Below are positions 17,957 through 25,772 of a stretch of DNA of 64,000 bases, one piece after another. The stretch is taken from NCBI GenBank assembly GCA_050943135.1, contig JBMNOP010000004.1:124001-188000 (forward strand), read 5' to 3'. Position 1 is the first letter of the stretch; each line of letters opens with the position of its first letter. This DNA is from RUG695 sp050943135 (GTDB taxonomy: Bacteria > Planctomycetota > Planctomycetia > Pirellulales > Thermoguttaceae). The notes under the pieces are model-generated. The model saw only the letters and a program-made list of their open reading frames with translations. It was not told the origin of the DNA and did not search any database. Made by a program: the position numbers and the translations under genes.

Positions 17957-20044
17957 TCATTCGTCCTCATCGTGCAAAAATATCCGAAGGCACCCAAGGT
18001 CACGGCCATGCCGGTCGAAAAGGCCTCGCAGAATCTTCATTTTCACCTGGGTGCTTGTGTTCTTTTCAACATAGAGGCCGTTCTCGATTTCAAGACTTTG
18101 ACGCAAAAGTTTTTTGTCATAACTGAAATAACCAGACAGATCAGAGACCCCGGCAGGCTCAGACGCTAACTGATTCAAGACTTGTTTATTTTCGGAATGA
18201 AGGAGACGAATGACTTCTTCAAACATAGCGATCCAACTAGAAACCGCCCGTTGCATCGCGCCGTAGGCAAATCGTGCAATCTTTCTGCCGGAAAGATCAA
18301 CATCATCGCCCAGTGTATAATATTCAAGCTGTTTTGTCGTCGGTTTAAAGTCGGTGGTCGGCAAAGACCAAATTTCCAGCGCCCTCTGTTGAAGAAGCTC
18401 ACTCCGTTTTTCAAGCTCGGATTCCCCCCACTGATTCTGTCGTGCAATCCATTGGTTCATCTTGATTCCGCTGTCCGCAAAACCATGTTTCATATCACGT
18501 TTTTCAACAAAACCGCTATTACTGTATTTGGAGTTGTATGCGGTTAGGGTAAGGTTGGCCAATCGGTGAAGCCAAGTTTCGTGTATCCGTTCGTACTCTT
18601 CACCAAGACTCTCTATCCAAGCGGGAGACAGGTTTCGCGGCATAATATGCTCGATGGAATAGGTGCCGTCTTCGATATGGTGGTAAATATCTTTATCTTC
18701 CTTTGTCCCGAAATTCTCAAAACGTTCAAGGATGTAAACTCTGTTTTTTGGGTGCATCAAATAGACCTGTTTGATCCCCAACTCATCTCTAAACTCCGTA
18801 TCGCCGGGGAATCTGGTTCGTTCTCGTTTGGAGCGAAGTGCATATTTCAGCTTTTCGACATACTCGTGTGTGGTGCCGTCATAACCGACGATTTCTTTGT
18901 GCAAAAGCAAAAAGAGATTGTCCAAAGCATTTGTCGGCACATCACAAACGATTCTTCGGAACAGGTAGTTCTCGATGATAAGAAAAATTTCCACCACGTT
19001 ATCTATGGTAAGAACACTTTCATCGTGAAGTCGAAGAACTTCAAGAAAAAAAGGACGAGTGACTTTCGTTCCGAGTCCATTAAGCCTGTTGATACACGCT
19101 CGGAGTTGCCTGTTGTTATCGCCACCGAAGAGAAGAATCCTGTAACGTCGGGAATAGTCGAGTATTTCGGTCAAAAGCTCTTCGATATCGGTTTCATTCC
19201 CCTCCATAAATTCTTTGAATGAAAAATATATCTTTCTGAGGGGTGGGATCACTTGTTGTTTTATGCTCAGGTAATCACGAACAAACAAATCCACCTGGCC
19301 ATTGGAATTCTTTTCGATTTTATCCCAGTACTTTTCATAAATCGCTTCCTGCCTTTTCGACGGCATCCCCATCAAAACGTAGTTTCGAATCTTATCCCCT
19401 TCGGTCAAATCGAGGCCGGTCGAGTTCAGGCTCTCGAAAATGAGCTGAGGGTTGTCTTCACTATTAAGACTGATATCGATGATCTCCAAAGACTTGACCG
19501 CATCGTAAATTTGATCGACCGTGATTTCGTTTTTCAGAATGCGGTCATAAAAGTAGTAATAGTTTAAGGTCAGGTTCGATTCCCTGATATACTCCTGTTC
19601 ATCATCGAAGAGCCTACTGAAGGCTTCGCGGTCATTTTTCACCGATTTTAGCTTAATGCGTGTCTCTCTGGGCAAGCCTTCATCCACCCATTTATCGATC
19701 AGGTAATTTTCGTAGATTTTTGTACTTAGCTGTTTGTCCGTCGGAACGATTTTCCCTTGCTCAATCAAGTTATGGAGAGCAAGAAGAATCAGCGAAACCG
19801 TTGTCAGTCGCTGTTGTCCGTCAATAATCAGATACTCTTCGGTGTGTCCGTCTTCGTCACGTGTGGAAACAATACTCCCGAAGAAATGAGAGCGCCTTTG
19901 GTTCTTAATGACCTTGATCAAATCGTCGTAGAGCTGTTTACAGTTCTCCTTTTTCCAGTCATAGCTCCGTTGATAGACCGGAACAATGAATCGTTTACTC
20001 GAACCTTCCATAAACTTGGCAAGCTTCTTTTCTTTACCCGTCAT
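17957..20044 (-). CDS. DUF262/DUF1524 (GmrSD-like) nuclease-type protein
   Basis: A 695 aa fusion. The N-terminal DUF262 (ParB-like, GmrS) domain shows PVYQRSYDW at 22-30 and IDGQQRLTT at 74-82, the motif used for nucleotide handling. The C-terminal half has a DUF1524 HNH nuclease core: SIEHIMPRNLSP at 463-474 with His466, followed by LANLTL and the Asn-containing AYNSKYSN at 502-509. A further module of about 110 residues at the C-terminus is of a type I associate with DUF262 proteins but cannot name. Families of this architecture include type IV restriction systems that attack modified phage DNA. The gene looks AT-richer than its neighbours, suggesting transfer. It stands alone with a TACAAT-like -10 upstream. 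Confidence 0.85.
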   Translation of the reverse strand: MTGKEKKLAKFMEGSSKRFIVPVYQRSYDWKKENCKQLYDDLIKVIKNQRRSHFFGSIVSTRDEDGHTEEYLIIDGQQRLTTVSLILLALHNLIEQGKIVPTDKQLSTKIYENYLIDKWVDEGLPRETRIKLKSVKNDREAFSRLFDDEQEYIRESNLTLNYYYFYDRILKNEITVDQIYDAVKSLEIIDISLNSEDNPQLIFESLNSTGLDLTEGDKIRNYVLMGMPSKRQEAIYEKYWDKIEKNSNGQVDLFVRDYLSIKQQVIPPLRKIYFSFKEFMEGNETDIEELLTEILDYSRRYRILLFGGDNNRQLRACINRLNGLGTKVTRPFFLEVLRLHDESVLTIDNVVEIFLIIENYLFRRIVCDVPTNALDNLFLLLHKEIVGYDGTTHEYVEKLKYALRSKRERTRFPGDTEFRDELGIKQVYLMHPKNRVYILERFENFGTKEDKDIYHHIEDGTYSIEHIMPRNLSPAWIESLGEEYERIHETWLHRLANLTLTAYNSKYSNSGFVEKRDMKHGFADSGIKMNQWIARQNQWGESELEKRSELLQQRALEIWSLPTTDFKPTTKQLEYYTLGDDVDLSGRKIARFAYGAMQRAVSSWIAMFEEVIRLLHSENKQVLNQLASEPAGVSDLSGYFSYDKKLLRQSLEIENGLYVEKNTSTQVKMKILRGLFDRHGRDLGCLRIFLHDEDE

Positions 20045-20110
20045 AAATCTGTCCCTATTGTACTACATCTATAATTACATCTTACTGGTTTTTATTTCTG
20101 GCGCACGACC

Positions 20111-20638
20111 TCACTCAACCGCCAGAGCATGATCGTACGCGGCTTTGGTACGCGGGTCGAACAGGACCCAGAGGATCTCGTCAAAGGCTTCCGGGTTCTC
20201 GGTAACAAATTCCCGGACAGACCGGACGGCAACCTCTGCGGCCTGATCGAGCGGATAGGAATAGACACCGGTTGATATTGAGGGGAACGCCACGGTCCGG
20301 ACCCCGTTTTCGACGGCCCGTTTCAGGGAATTCTTATAGCAGTCGGCAAGTTTTTCGGCTTCCCCCCGCCCGCCGCCTCCCCAGACAGGGCCGGGCGTAT
20401 GGATGACATACTTGCAGGGAAGATTATACGCACCGGTAATTTTAGCTTCCCCGGTTTCGCAGCCATTCAGACCACGACATTCCGCGAGAAGTTCTTTCCC
20501 GGCGGCACGATGAATCGCGCCGTCGACACCCCCGCCGCCGAGGAGTGTTTTATTGGCGGCGTTGACAATCGCCTCGACGGTGTCGATCGTTGTTATATCT
20601 CCCTGAACGGTGCGGAGTCTGGTATTTCCGAGTTTCAT
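20111..20638 (-). CDS. Macro domain protein (ADP-ribose/O-acetyl-ADP-ribose hydrolase type)
   Basis: A stand-alone macro domain of 175 aa, like MacroD/YmdB enzymes that remove acetyl or ADP-ribosyl groups. Visible are QGDITTIDTVEAIVNAANK, the substrate loop LLGGGGVDGAIHRAAG with the catalytic-type GGGVDGAIH pattern, KYVIHTPGP and SISTGVYSYPL. AAGGAG precedes the ATG. It is downstream of the HAD phosphatase by 21 bp and probably in the same transcript. The pairing suggests nucleotide-sugar or ADP-ribose metabolite turnover, which is inference. Confidence 0.9.
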   Translation of the reverse strand: MKLGNTRLRTVQGDITTIDTVEAIVNAANKTLLGGGGVDGAIHRAAGKELLAECRGLNGCETGEAKITGAYNLPCKYVIHTPGPVWGGGGRGEAEKLADCYKNSLKRAVENGVRTVAFPSISTGVYSYPLDQAAEVAVRSVREFVTENPEAFDEILWVLFDPRTKAAYDHALAVE

Positions 20639-20659
20639 GATAACATCTCCTTTCCCCCC

Positions 20660-21562
20660 TCACGTGATATGGTGCGGGGCGGCCGAGGCCGAAGCCTTGA
20701 TTTTTTCCTGTTCACGGTTCCGGATCTTATCGGCGAGTTTCCGGATTTTGTTTGTGATCCACATGTAGGCGGTTGTCCCTTCGGAATAATCGGCTTCGGC
20801 GTACATGTCGACCCGACCGTCGGCGCGCATCTGTTCGACCTGTTGCATCGCTTCCATCTCCCCTTTCGGATAGATGGCAAAGGTGGAACCGCCGTTCTGG
20901 CTGATCAGCGAAAATGCGGGAATATCGCTCGGCCCGTCGGCAATATAAATCATATTCTCAAAATGAACCCGCCGCATCTCGTTCGGAATCTTGTCGTTCA
21001 CCGCGATTTCGCCGAGTTTTCCGATCCCCTTGTTAATCTCGAATATCGCGCGGGTTTTCGTGGTGTTGTCGATCGTATAGACGATCTCGTTCAACACGCC
21101 GTCTTGTTCCGGGTCGTCGAGCAGTTCGCACCCCCACACCCCGTCGATATGCGGCATGAGCCGTGAACCGCGAATCGTCTCGGCGAATCCGGTACTGACG
21201 ATATAATGTTCCACCTGTATTCCGAATTCCGAATACGATTTATCGCCACGAAACATCCCTTTCGTCTTCCGAAGAAAGTCCGGAATACCGGGATAAAACT
21301 TCTGGGCTTCGCCGAACTTACGAAGCTTGGCATTATTCAGACCGGGAAACGTGCCGTCATGAGCGCATTTAATGAACCGGTTCAGGTAATAGGTCTCTTC
21401 GTTGACACGAATCCCTTTCTTCTTAAACTCGGCAAGCGTCGCGTTCAGATCCTTCCAAAACCGGTGGGCATCGACCCCGTATTCCTCAAAAATGGGGTCT
21501 TGCATGTAGCCGTCCACCAGCGTTTTATCGCAGTCCCAAATTACGGCGATGATGTTGGCCAT
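20660..21562 (-). CDS. HAD-superfamily phosphatase
   Basis: A 300 aa haloacid-dehalogenase-fold hydrolase. Motif I is IWDCDKTLVDG at residues 8-18 (nucleophile Asp10 and general-acid Asp12), motif II is the VSTGF segment, and motif IV is IADGPSDIPAF with its acidic pair. The cap is large, about 100 residues between motif I and motif II. The C-terminus is a charged helix. AAAGGAAA precedes the ATG. It lies directly downstream of a truncated reading frame and is followed by the macro-domain gene. Substrate unknown. Confidence 0.82.
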   Translation of the reverse strand: MANIIAVIWDCDKTLVDGYMQDPIFEEYGVDAHRFWKDLNATLAEFKKKGIRVNEETYYLNRFIKCAHDGTFPGLNNAKLRKFGEAQKFYPGIPDFLRKTKGMFRGDKSYSEFGIQVEHYIVSTGFAETIRGSRLMPHIDGVWGCELLDDPEQDGVLNEIVYTIDNTTKTRAIFEINKGIGKLGEIAVNDKIPNEMRRVHFENMIYIADGPSDIPAFSLISQNGGSTFAIYPKGEMEAMQQVEQMRADGRVDMYAEADYSEGTTAYMWITNKIRKLADKIRNREQEKIKASASAAPHHIT

Positions 21563-21575
21563 ACGGGATTTCCTT

Positions 21576-21761
21576 TCATACTATGAACAGCGGTGCTGAT
21601 ACCAACAAACATGATTCATCAACCGTTTCCAACTCTGCTTTCAGCAGATCGTAGGCATAGATCGAAAAGCAGGCCGCCACAACCGAAATTTGACTGCCGG
21701 TCTTGACGGTTCGGAACAAGTCGTCTCGGAATATTTTGTCGATGTTGTTGAAAACTGCCAT
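21576..21761 (-). pseudogene. Remnant of a larger gene, possibly PLD-like/helicase type
   Basis: A frame of about 61 residues starting MAVFNNIDKIFRDDLF, then SQISVVAACFSIYAYDLLKAEL. This pattern, a helix then a strand with AACFSIYAYDLLKAEL, resembles from memory the first 60 residues of large phospholipase-D-like/SNF2-type helicase proteins, which run to about 1000 aa. Here the frame ends in TGA 13 bp before the HAD start codon and nothing downstream continues it. There is no good ribosome site. I read it as a decayed or cut gene fragment. It could also be a genuine short protein. Confidence 0.4.
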
Positions 21762-21986
21762 GAAATCATCTGTCTTGATGGGAAGGTCGCGTGCCGAAAC
21801 CGGCTTGCCGGGGAATCGGCGGCATTTCACCTCCCCGCAAAACGGGGAAAGGCGAAAGACCGGTTCTCAAAGGTTTTACAATATCCCTGTTACCGCGGCA
21901 AGAGGGCGGCACCTTAAAGAGACAGGCTTTCCGGTTGTTTCGGCAACGTTTCGGGAAACTTTCGGTTGCCGCGCCTATCTGCCGAT

Positions 21987-22844
21987 CTACAACATTTTCG
22001 CTTCGGTGTTGGCCAGGCGGGAACCGAGGAAATTGGTGATCTGGTCGAGAAAACGAACACGGAACGAACCGGTTCCTTCGCTTGCGGTTCGGGTGGCACG
22101 GGCCGCCTGCGCGCCGCAAAGGCTCATCACCGAGAAGGGAACCGCCGTGGCACTCCACGGGTCGGGTTCCACCGCCAGATAGGCGCCGATCAGCGCGCTC
22201 TGCATACAACCGCAACCTGTAATACGTGTCATCATCGGGTCGCCGCCGCCGATGGCGCAGGTCCTTTGACCGTCGCTGATGATGTCGAACGGCCCGGAAA
22301 TCGCGACCACACACTCCCATTTCTTTGCCAGAAAAACGGCAAGTTCGGCTCCGGCGTCAAGACGATCGGCACTGACCAGGGATTCGGGATCGGCTTCAAC
22401 CCCGCGACTCGTTTCCGACCGCCCGGCAAGCGCCAGGATTTCGGAGATGTTTCCGCGAACCACCGCGGGACGGTATTCATCAAGTAGCGAGAGGGCCGCT
22501 TCGGTACGTATGCGGGAAGCCCCGGCCCCGACGGGGTCGAGAAGGATCGGTTTGCCGAGACGCTTGGCTTGCGTCGCGGCACGACGCATCGCTCCGAAAT
22601 GCGATTTATTGAACGTGCCGATATTAAGCACCAGCGCGCCGGCGATCGCGACGATCTCTTCCATTTCGCCCGGCTCGTCGGCCATTATCGGCGCCGCCCC
22701 GGCTGCCAGAAGCATGTCGGCACACCAGCAGGCCGTAACGTAGTTCGTCATGCAGTGGACAACCGGGGACGTGTCGCGGATTTTTTGCGGCATCTCTTTC
22801 CAGAGTCGGAAAGGAAGGGCCGTGTTCGGGGAATGAAAACTCAT
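21987..22844 (-). CDS. thiM: Hydroxyethylthiazole kinase
   Basis: ThiM phosphorylates 4-methyl-5-hydroxyethylthiazole, a thiamine salvage step. The 285 aa protein shows VHCMTNYVTACWCADMLLA, the PIMADEPGEMEEI segment, LDPVGAGAS, GNISEILALAG and the glycine-rich GGGDPMMTRITGCGC with the catalytic-type Cys. The ATG overlaps the xylB stop as ATGA, so translation is coupled. No other thiamine genes and no TPP riboswitch are seen around it. Confidence 0.92.
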   Translation of the reverse strand: MSFHSPNTALPFRLWKEMPQKIRDTSPVVHCMTNYVTACWCADMLLAAGAAPIMADEPGEMEEIVAIAGALVLNIGTFNKSHFGAMRRAATQAKRLGKPILLDPVGAGASRIRTEAALSLLDEYRPAVVRGNISEILALAGRSETSRGVEADPESLVSADRLDAGAELAVFLAKKWECVVAISGPFDIISDGQRTCAIGGGDPMMTRITGCGCMQSALIGAYLAVEPDPWSATAVPFSVMSLCGAQAARATRTASEGTGSFRVRFLDQITNFLGSRLANTEAKML

Positions 22845-24367
22845 TCGCCCAGTCTCCTAAAATCTTTTTTCAGATCAGGATAGAGCGCGCGCCACACCGG
22901 ATACCGTCTGTTGTAAACCGCTGCCGCTTGCGGCTGAGGTTCGATGCGGCTGACAACCGAAACCGTCTGTTCGCACGCCTCGGCGATACCGCGGTAAATC
23001 CCGCCGCCGACGGTGGCCAGAAGTGCCACTCCATAGGCGGCCCCTTCGTCGGTGTTGATTGTTGTCACACTGCGATCGAAAACGTCGGCCTGCATCTGAC
23101 GCCAGAAAGGGGATTTCGAGCCGCCGCCGGAAGCCCGGATCTCGTCGACCGGCACATCGAGTTCACGAAAGATTTCGAGCGAGTCGCGCAACGAGTAGGT
23201 CACCCCCTCCATCAGGGCGCGCACCATATGCCCGCGTCGATGGTTTAGGTGCAGGCCGATAAAGGCTCCTCGGGCGTAAGGGTCGGCGTGCGGTGTCCGC
23301 TCGCCGCTCAGGTAGGGGAGAAAACAGAGGCCTTCGGCACCGACTTCCGTCGACGCGGCTTCGGCGGTCAGCAGGTCGTAGACGTCGCGCCCCTCGCTTT
23401 CGGCTTTCTCGTTCAACTCTCGGCAGAGCGCGTTCCGGAACCATTGGAGCGATCCGCCGGAACAGAGGCTGACCCCCATCATGTGCCATTTGCCGTGTAC
23501 GGCATGGCAGAACGTGTGAACCCGTCCTTTCGGGTCGATCTTGACCGTGTCGCTGTGTACGAACATGACGCCTGAAGTGCCGATCGACGTCGAAAGAAGC
23601 CCGGCACGAACGATACCGTTTCCGACGGCGCCGGCGGCGCAGTCCCCCGCCCCGCCGACCACGATGCAATCGGTTGTAAGCCCCAGTTCTTCGGCAGCGG
23701 CGGGCGAAAGGCGGCCCGTCACCTCTTCCGATTCATAGACACGCGGCAAGAGCGATTCGTTCAGGTCGAGCGCGTCGAGGAGCGGGGCGGACCAGCGGCG
23801 GTTGGCCACGTCCAAAAGAAGGGTGCCGCTCGCGTCACTCACCTCGGTGGCGAATTCACCGGTCAGCCGACGGCGAATCTCGTCTTTCGGAAGGAGGACT
23901 TTTACCGTACGGGCGAATGCGTCCGGCTCGTTTTTTCGAAGCCAGAGAATCTTCGGTGCGGTAAACCCGGTCATGACCGGATTGGCGGCCAGCCGGATCA
24001 GTTCGGGTCGGCCACCGACGGCATTTTCGATGTCGACACACTCTTCGGCGGTACGCTGGTCGTTCCAGAGAATGGCGGGTCGGACCACGTTGCCCGCGGC
24101 ATCGAGAAAGACCGAACCGTGCATTTGGCCGGAAAGGCCGATCCCGCGGACCGCCGAGGGGGCGATCCCCGACGCAGCGACAACGTCACGAACCGTCCTG
24201 ACAACGGCGTGGTACCAGTCGTCGGGGTTCTGTTCGCTCCAAAGGGGCCGGGGCGCCGAACAGGGATACTCGGCGCTCGCCTTTCCGACGATTGTACCAT
24301 CGGGACGAATGGCAAGTGTTTTGGTGCCGGAGGTGCCGATGTCGATCCCTAAAAAAACCTGTTCCAC
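22841..24367 (-). CDS. xylB: Xylulokinase (FGGY family)
   Basis: XylB phosphorylates D-xylulose to xylulose 5-phosphate. The 508 aa FGGY carbohydrate kinase has FLGIDIGTSGTKTLAI at its N-terminus (ATP phosphate loop), GLSGQMHGSVFLD, LWNDQRT and the second signature ASGGGSKSPFWRQMQADVF near residue 420. The start is GTG at 24367 with AAAGGAAA about eight bases upstream. The frame is open upstream to 24535, but that extension lacks family similarity. No xylose isomerase gene is nearby. Confidence 0.92.
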   Translation of the reverse strand: MEQVFLGIDIGTSGTKTLAIRPDGTIVGKASAEYPCSAPRPLWSEQNPDDWYHAVVRTVRDVVAASGIAPSAVRGIGLSGQMHGSVFLDAAGNVVRPAILWNDQRTAEECVDIENAVGGRPELIRLAANPVMTGFTAPKILWLRKNEPDAFARTVKVLLPKDEIRRRLTGEFATEVSDASGTLLLDVANRRWSAPLLDALDLNESLLPRVYESEEVTGRLSPAAAEELGLTTDCIVVGGAGDCAAGAVGNGIVRAGLLSTSIGTSGVMFVHSDTVKIDPKGRVHTFCHAVHGKWHMMGVSLCSGGSLQWFRNALCRELNEKAESEGRDVYDLLTAEAASTEVGAEGLCFLPYLSGERTPHADPYARGAFIGLHLNHRRGHMVRALMEGVTYSLRDSLEIFRELDVPVDEIRASGGGSKSPFWRQMQADVFDRSVTTINTDEGAAYGVALLATVGGGIYRGIAEACEQTVSVVSRIEPQPQAAAVYNRRYPVWRALYPDLKKDFRRLGE

Positions 24368-24422
24368 CGTGTTTTTCCTTTTATGTTTCTTATATTTCGA
24401 TTTAAAACCAACGTCCGGACTG

Positions 24423-24451
24423 AGTATACCTTCCCGAGATTCCGGGGTCAA
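24423..24451 (-). promoter_or_regulatory. Sigma-70 promoter for xylB-thiM
   Basis: On the minus strand TTGACC, 17-base spacer, TATACT. Transcription should start near 24416, about 50 bases before the GTG of xylB. Strong match on both hexamers. Confidence 0.65.
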
Positions 24452-24540
24452 GGATTCGGCCTCTTGCAGGCCACGGGGAAAAACGGGAAATATTTCGGTT
24501 TCTGTACGCTTAACTCTCCCATGAAACCCGGGCATGCGCC

Positions 24541-24568
24541 TTGCGAAATCGCGGAAAAAATGTAAAAT
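24541..24568 (+). promoter_or_regulatory. Putative sigma-70 promoter for diadenylate cyclase gene
   Basis: TTGCGA at 24541-24546, 16-base spacer, TAAAAT at 24563-24568. It leaves a 165-base leader before the ATG at 24742, in which I recognise no riboswitch. The whole 24368-24741 gap otherwise carries only the divergent xylB promoter. Confidence 0.45.
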
Positions 24569-24741
24569 GTGGACGGTTAGGGTATACGCTCGTTATTCTT
24601 CCCATCGAATACCCTTTTCCCACTCCCCAAAGGCAAGCGTTCGACGACTCGAATGACCGAGGGAATACCTCTCCGAAAGGTCTTTTGCGGGTTTTGCAGC
24701 GCTGCGGCACGTTCGTTTTCCGGTAGAAAGCAAGCGGTTCT

Positions 24742-25710
24742 ATGGAAAATCTGAAATTTACGGAAGGACTTCTGAAGTCTATCGAAACTTCTTCCCACCT
24801 GAGGGGGTTTTTAACCTCGTCGCACGTGATGATCCTGGTCGAGGGAGCGCTCGATTGGGGACGTCTGAAAAAAGCCGCACCGGACGCCAAGTTTATTGTC
24901 GCCGTAACCAAGCAAGAGCTCCTGATGGGAGCCGAAACCGCCGGGTTTAAGGCGTTCAGCATAGAAGAGAAAGAGATTTACGCCGAAGAGGATCAGGAGC
25001 ATTCGAAGAAGGAGCTTCTCCAGCGGGCGGTACACGAATTGGCGATAAAACGGATTGTTCCTTCCGGTGCCAATTTGGTTCTCCTCTACTCCTGTTTCAA
25101 TCCGACGGTCATCGACTCGATCAGTCTCGTGACGCTCGACGAGCATCAGGAGAAACTCGACTGGCAAAAACTGCGCAAACTCGATACCAATATTTCCCCG
25201 AAAACGATCCGCACGGTCGTTGAATTGGCCATGTCGATCGGCCGTGAAGGGCGTGAAGGGAAAAAAGTCGGTACCATGTTCGTGGTTGGCGACACCAAAA
25301 GGGTCATGAAGAACAGTCGTCCGATCGGGTTCGACCCTGTTCGCGGTTACACGTGCAGAGAGCGAGACCTCGCCTGTCCGGCGGTTCGCGAGGGGATCAA
25401 AGAGATCGCCCAGCTCGACGGAGCGTTTGTCATCTCCCGCGACGGTGTGGTTCGTGCCGCCTGCCGGATGATCGACGCACCGACGGCCAAAGTCGCTCTC
25501 TCGAAAGGGTTCGGCACGCGCCATTGGGCCGGTGCGGCAATCTCCAAAATCACCGATGCCTTGGCCGTCGTCGTCAGCCAGACAAACGGCTCGGTTCGGA
25601 TCTTCCAGAAAGGGATCAGCGTCCTTCTGATCGAGACGCAGTCTTCGAATCTTACGATCTGGCGGGAACACGAAAAAGAAGAGCCGATGTTCGACTATTC
25701 CTCCAATTAG
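24742..25710 (+). CDS. DisA_N-domain diadenylate cyclase (DacZ-like)
   Basis: The C-terminal half is a DAC domain, which condenses two ATP to c-di-AMP. Motif one is DGAFVISRDG at 226-235 and motif two is GTRHWAGAAIS at 258-268, where DisA and DacA have GTRHR; the third basic residue is Trp here. The N-terminal 200 residues form an alpha/beta domain without membrane segments, as in soluble archaeal-type DacZ enzymes, and unlike CdaA (membrane) or DisA (helix-hairpin C-terminus). Length is 322 aa. cstA follows 62 bp later. Downstream effectors of c-di-AMP, such as potassium transport or osmolyte genes, are not seen nearby. Confidence 0.8.
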   Translation: MENLKFTEGLLKSIETSSHLRGFLTSSHVMILVEGALDWGRLKKAAPDAKFIVAVTKQELLMGAETAGFKAFSIEEKEIYAEEDQEHSKKELLQRAVHELAIKRIVPSGANLVLLYSCFNPTVIDSISLVTLDEHQEKLDWQKLRKLDTNISPKTIRTVVELAMSIGREGREGKKVGTMFVVGDTKRVMKNSRPIGFDPVRGYTCRERDLACPAVREGIKEIAQLDGAFVISRDGVVRAACRMIDAPTAKVALSKGFGTRHWAGAAISKITDALAVVVSQTNGSVRIFQKGISVLLIETQSSNLTIWREHEKEEPMFDYSSN

Positions 25711-25772
25711 ATGAACCTCCCGCACGAGGCTCATCCCCCACTAAATAAAGGTTCCGTAATAAAGGTTTTTTC

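Noticed and set aside
22845..24420. TPP riboswitch for thiM
   Set aside because: thiM is coupled to xylB with no leader of its own, and the xylB leader is only about 50 bases; no conserved thi-box was seen.
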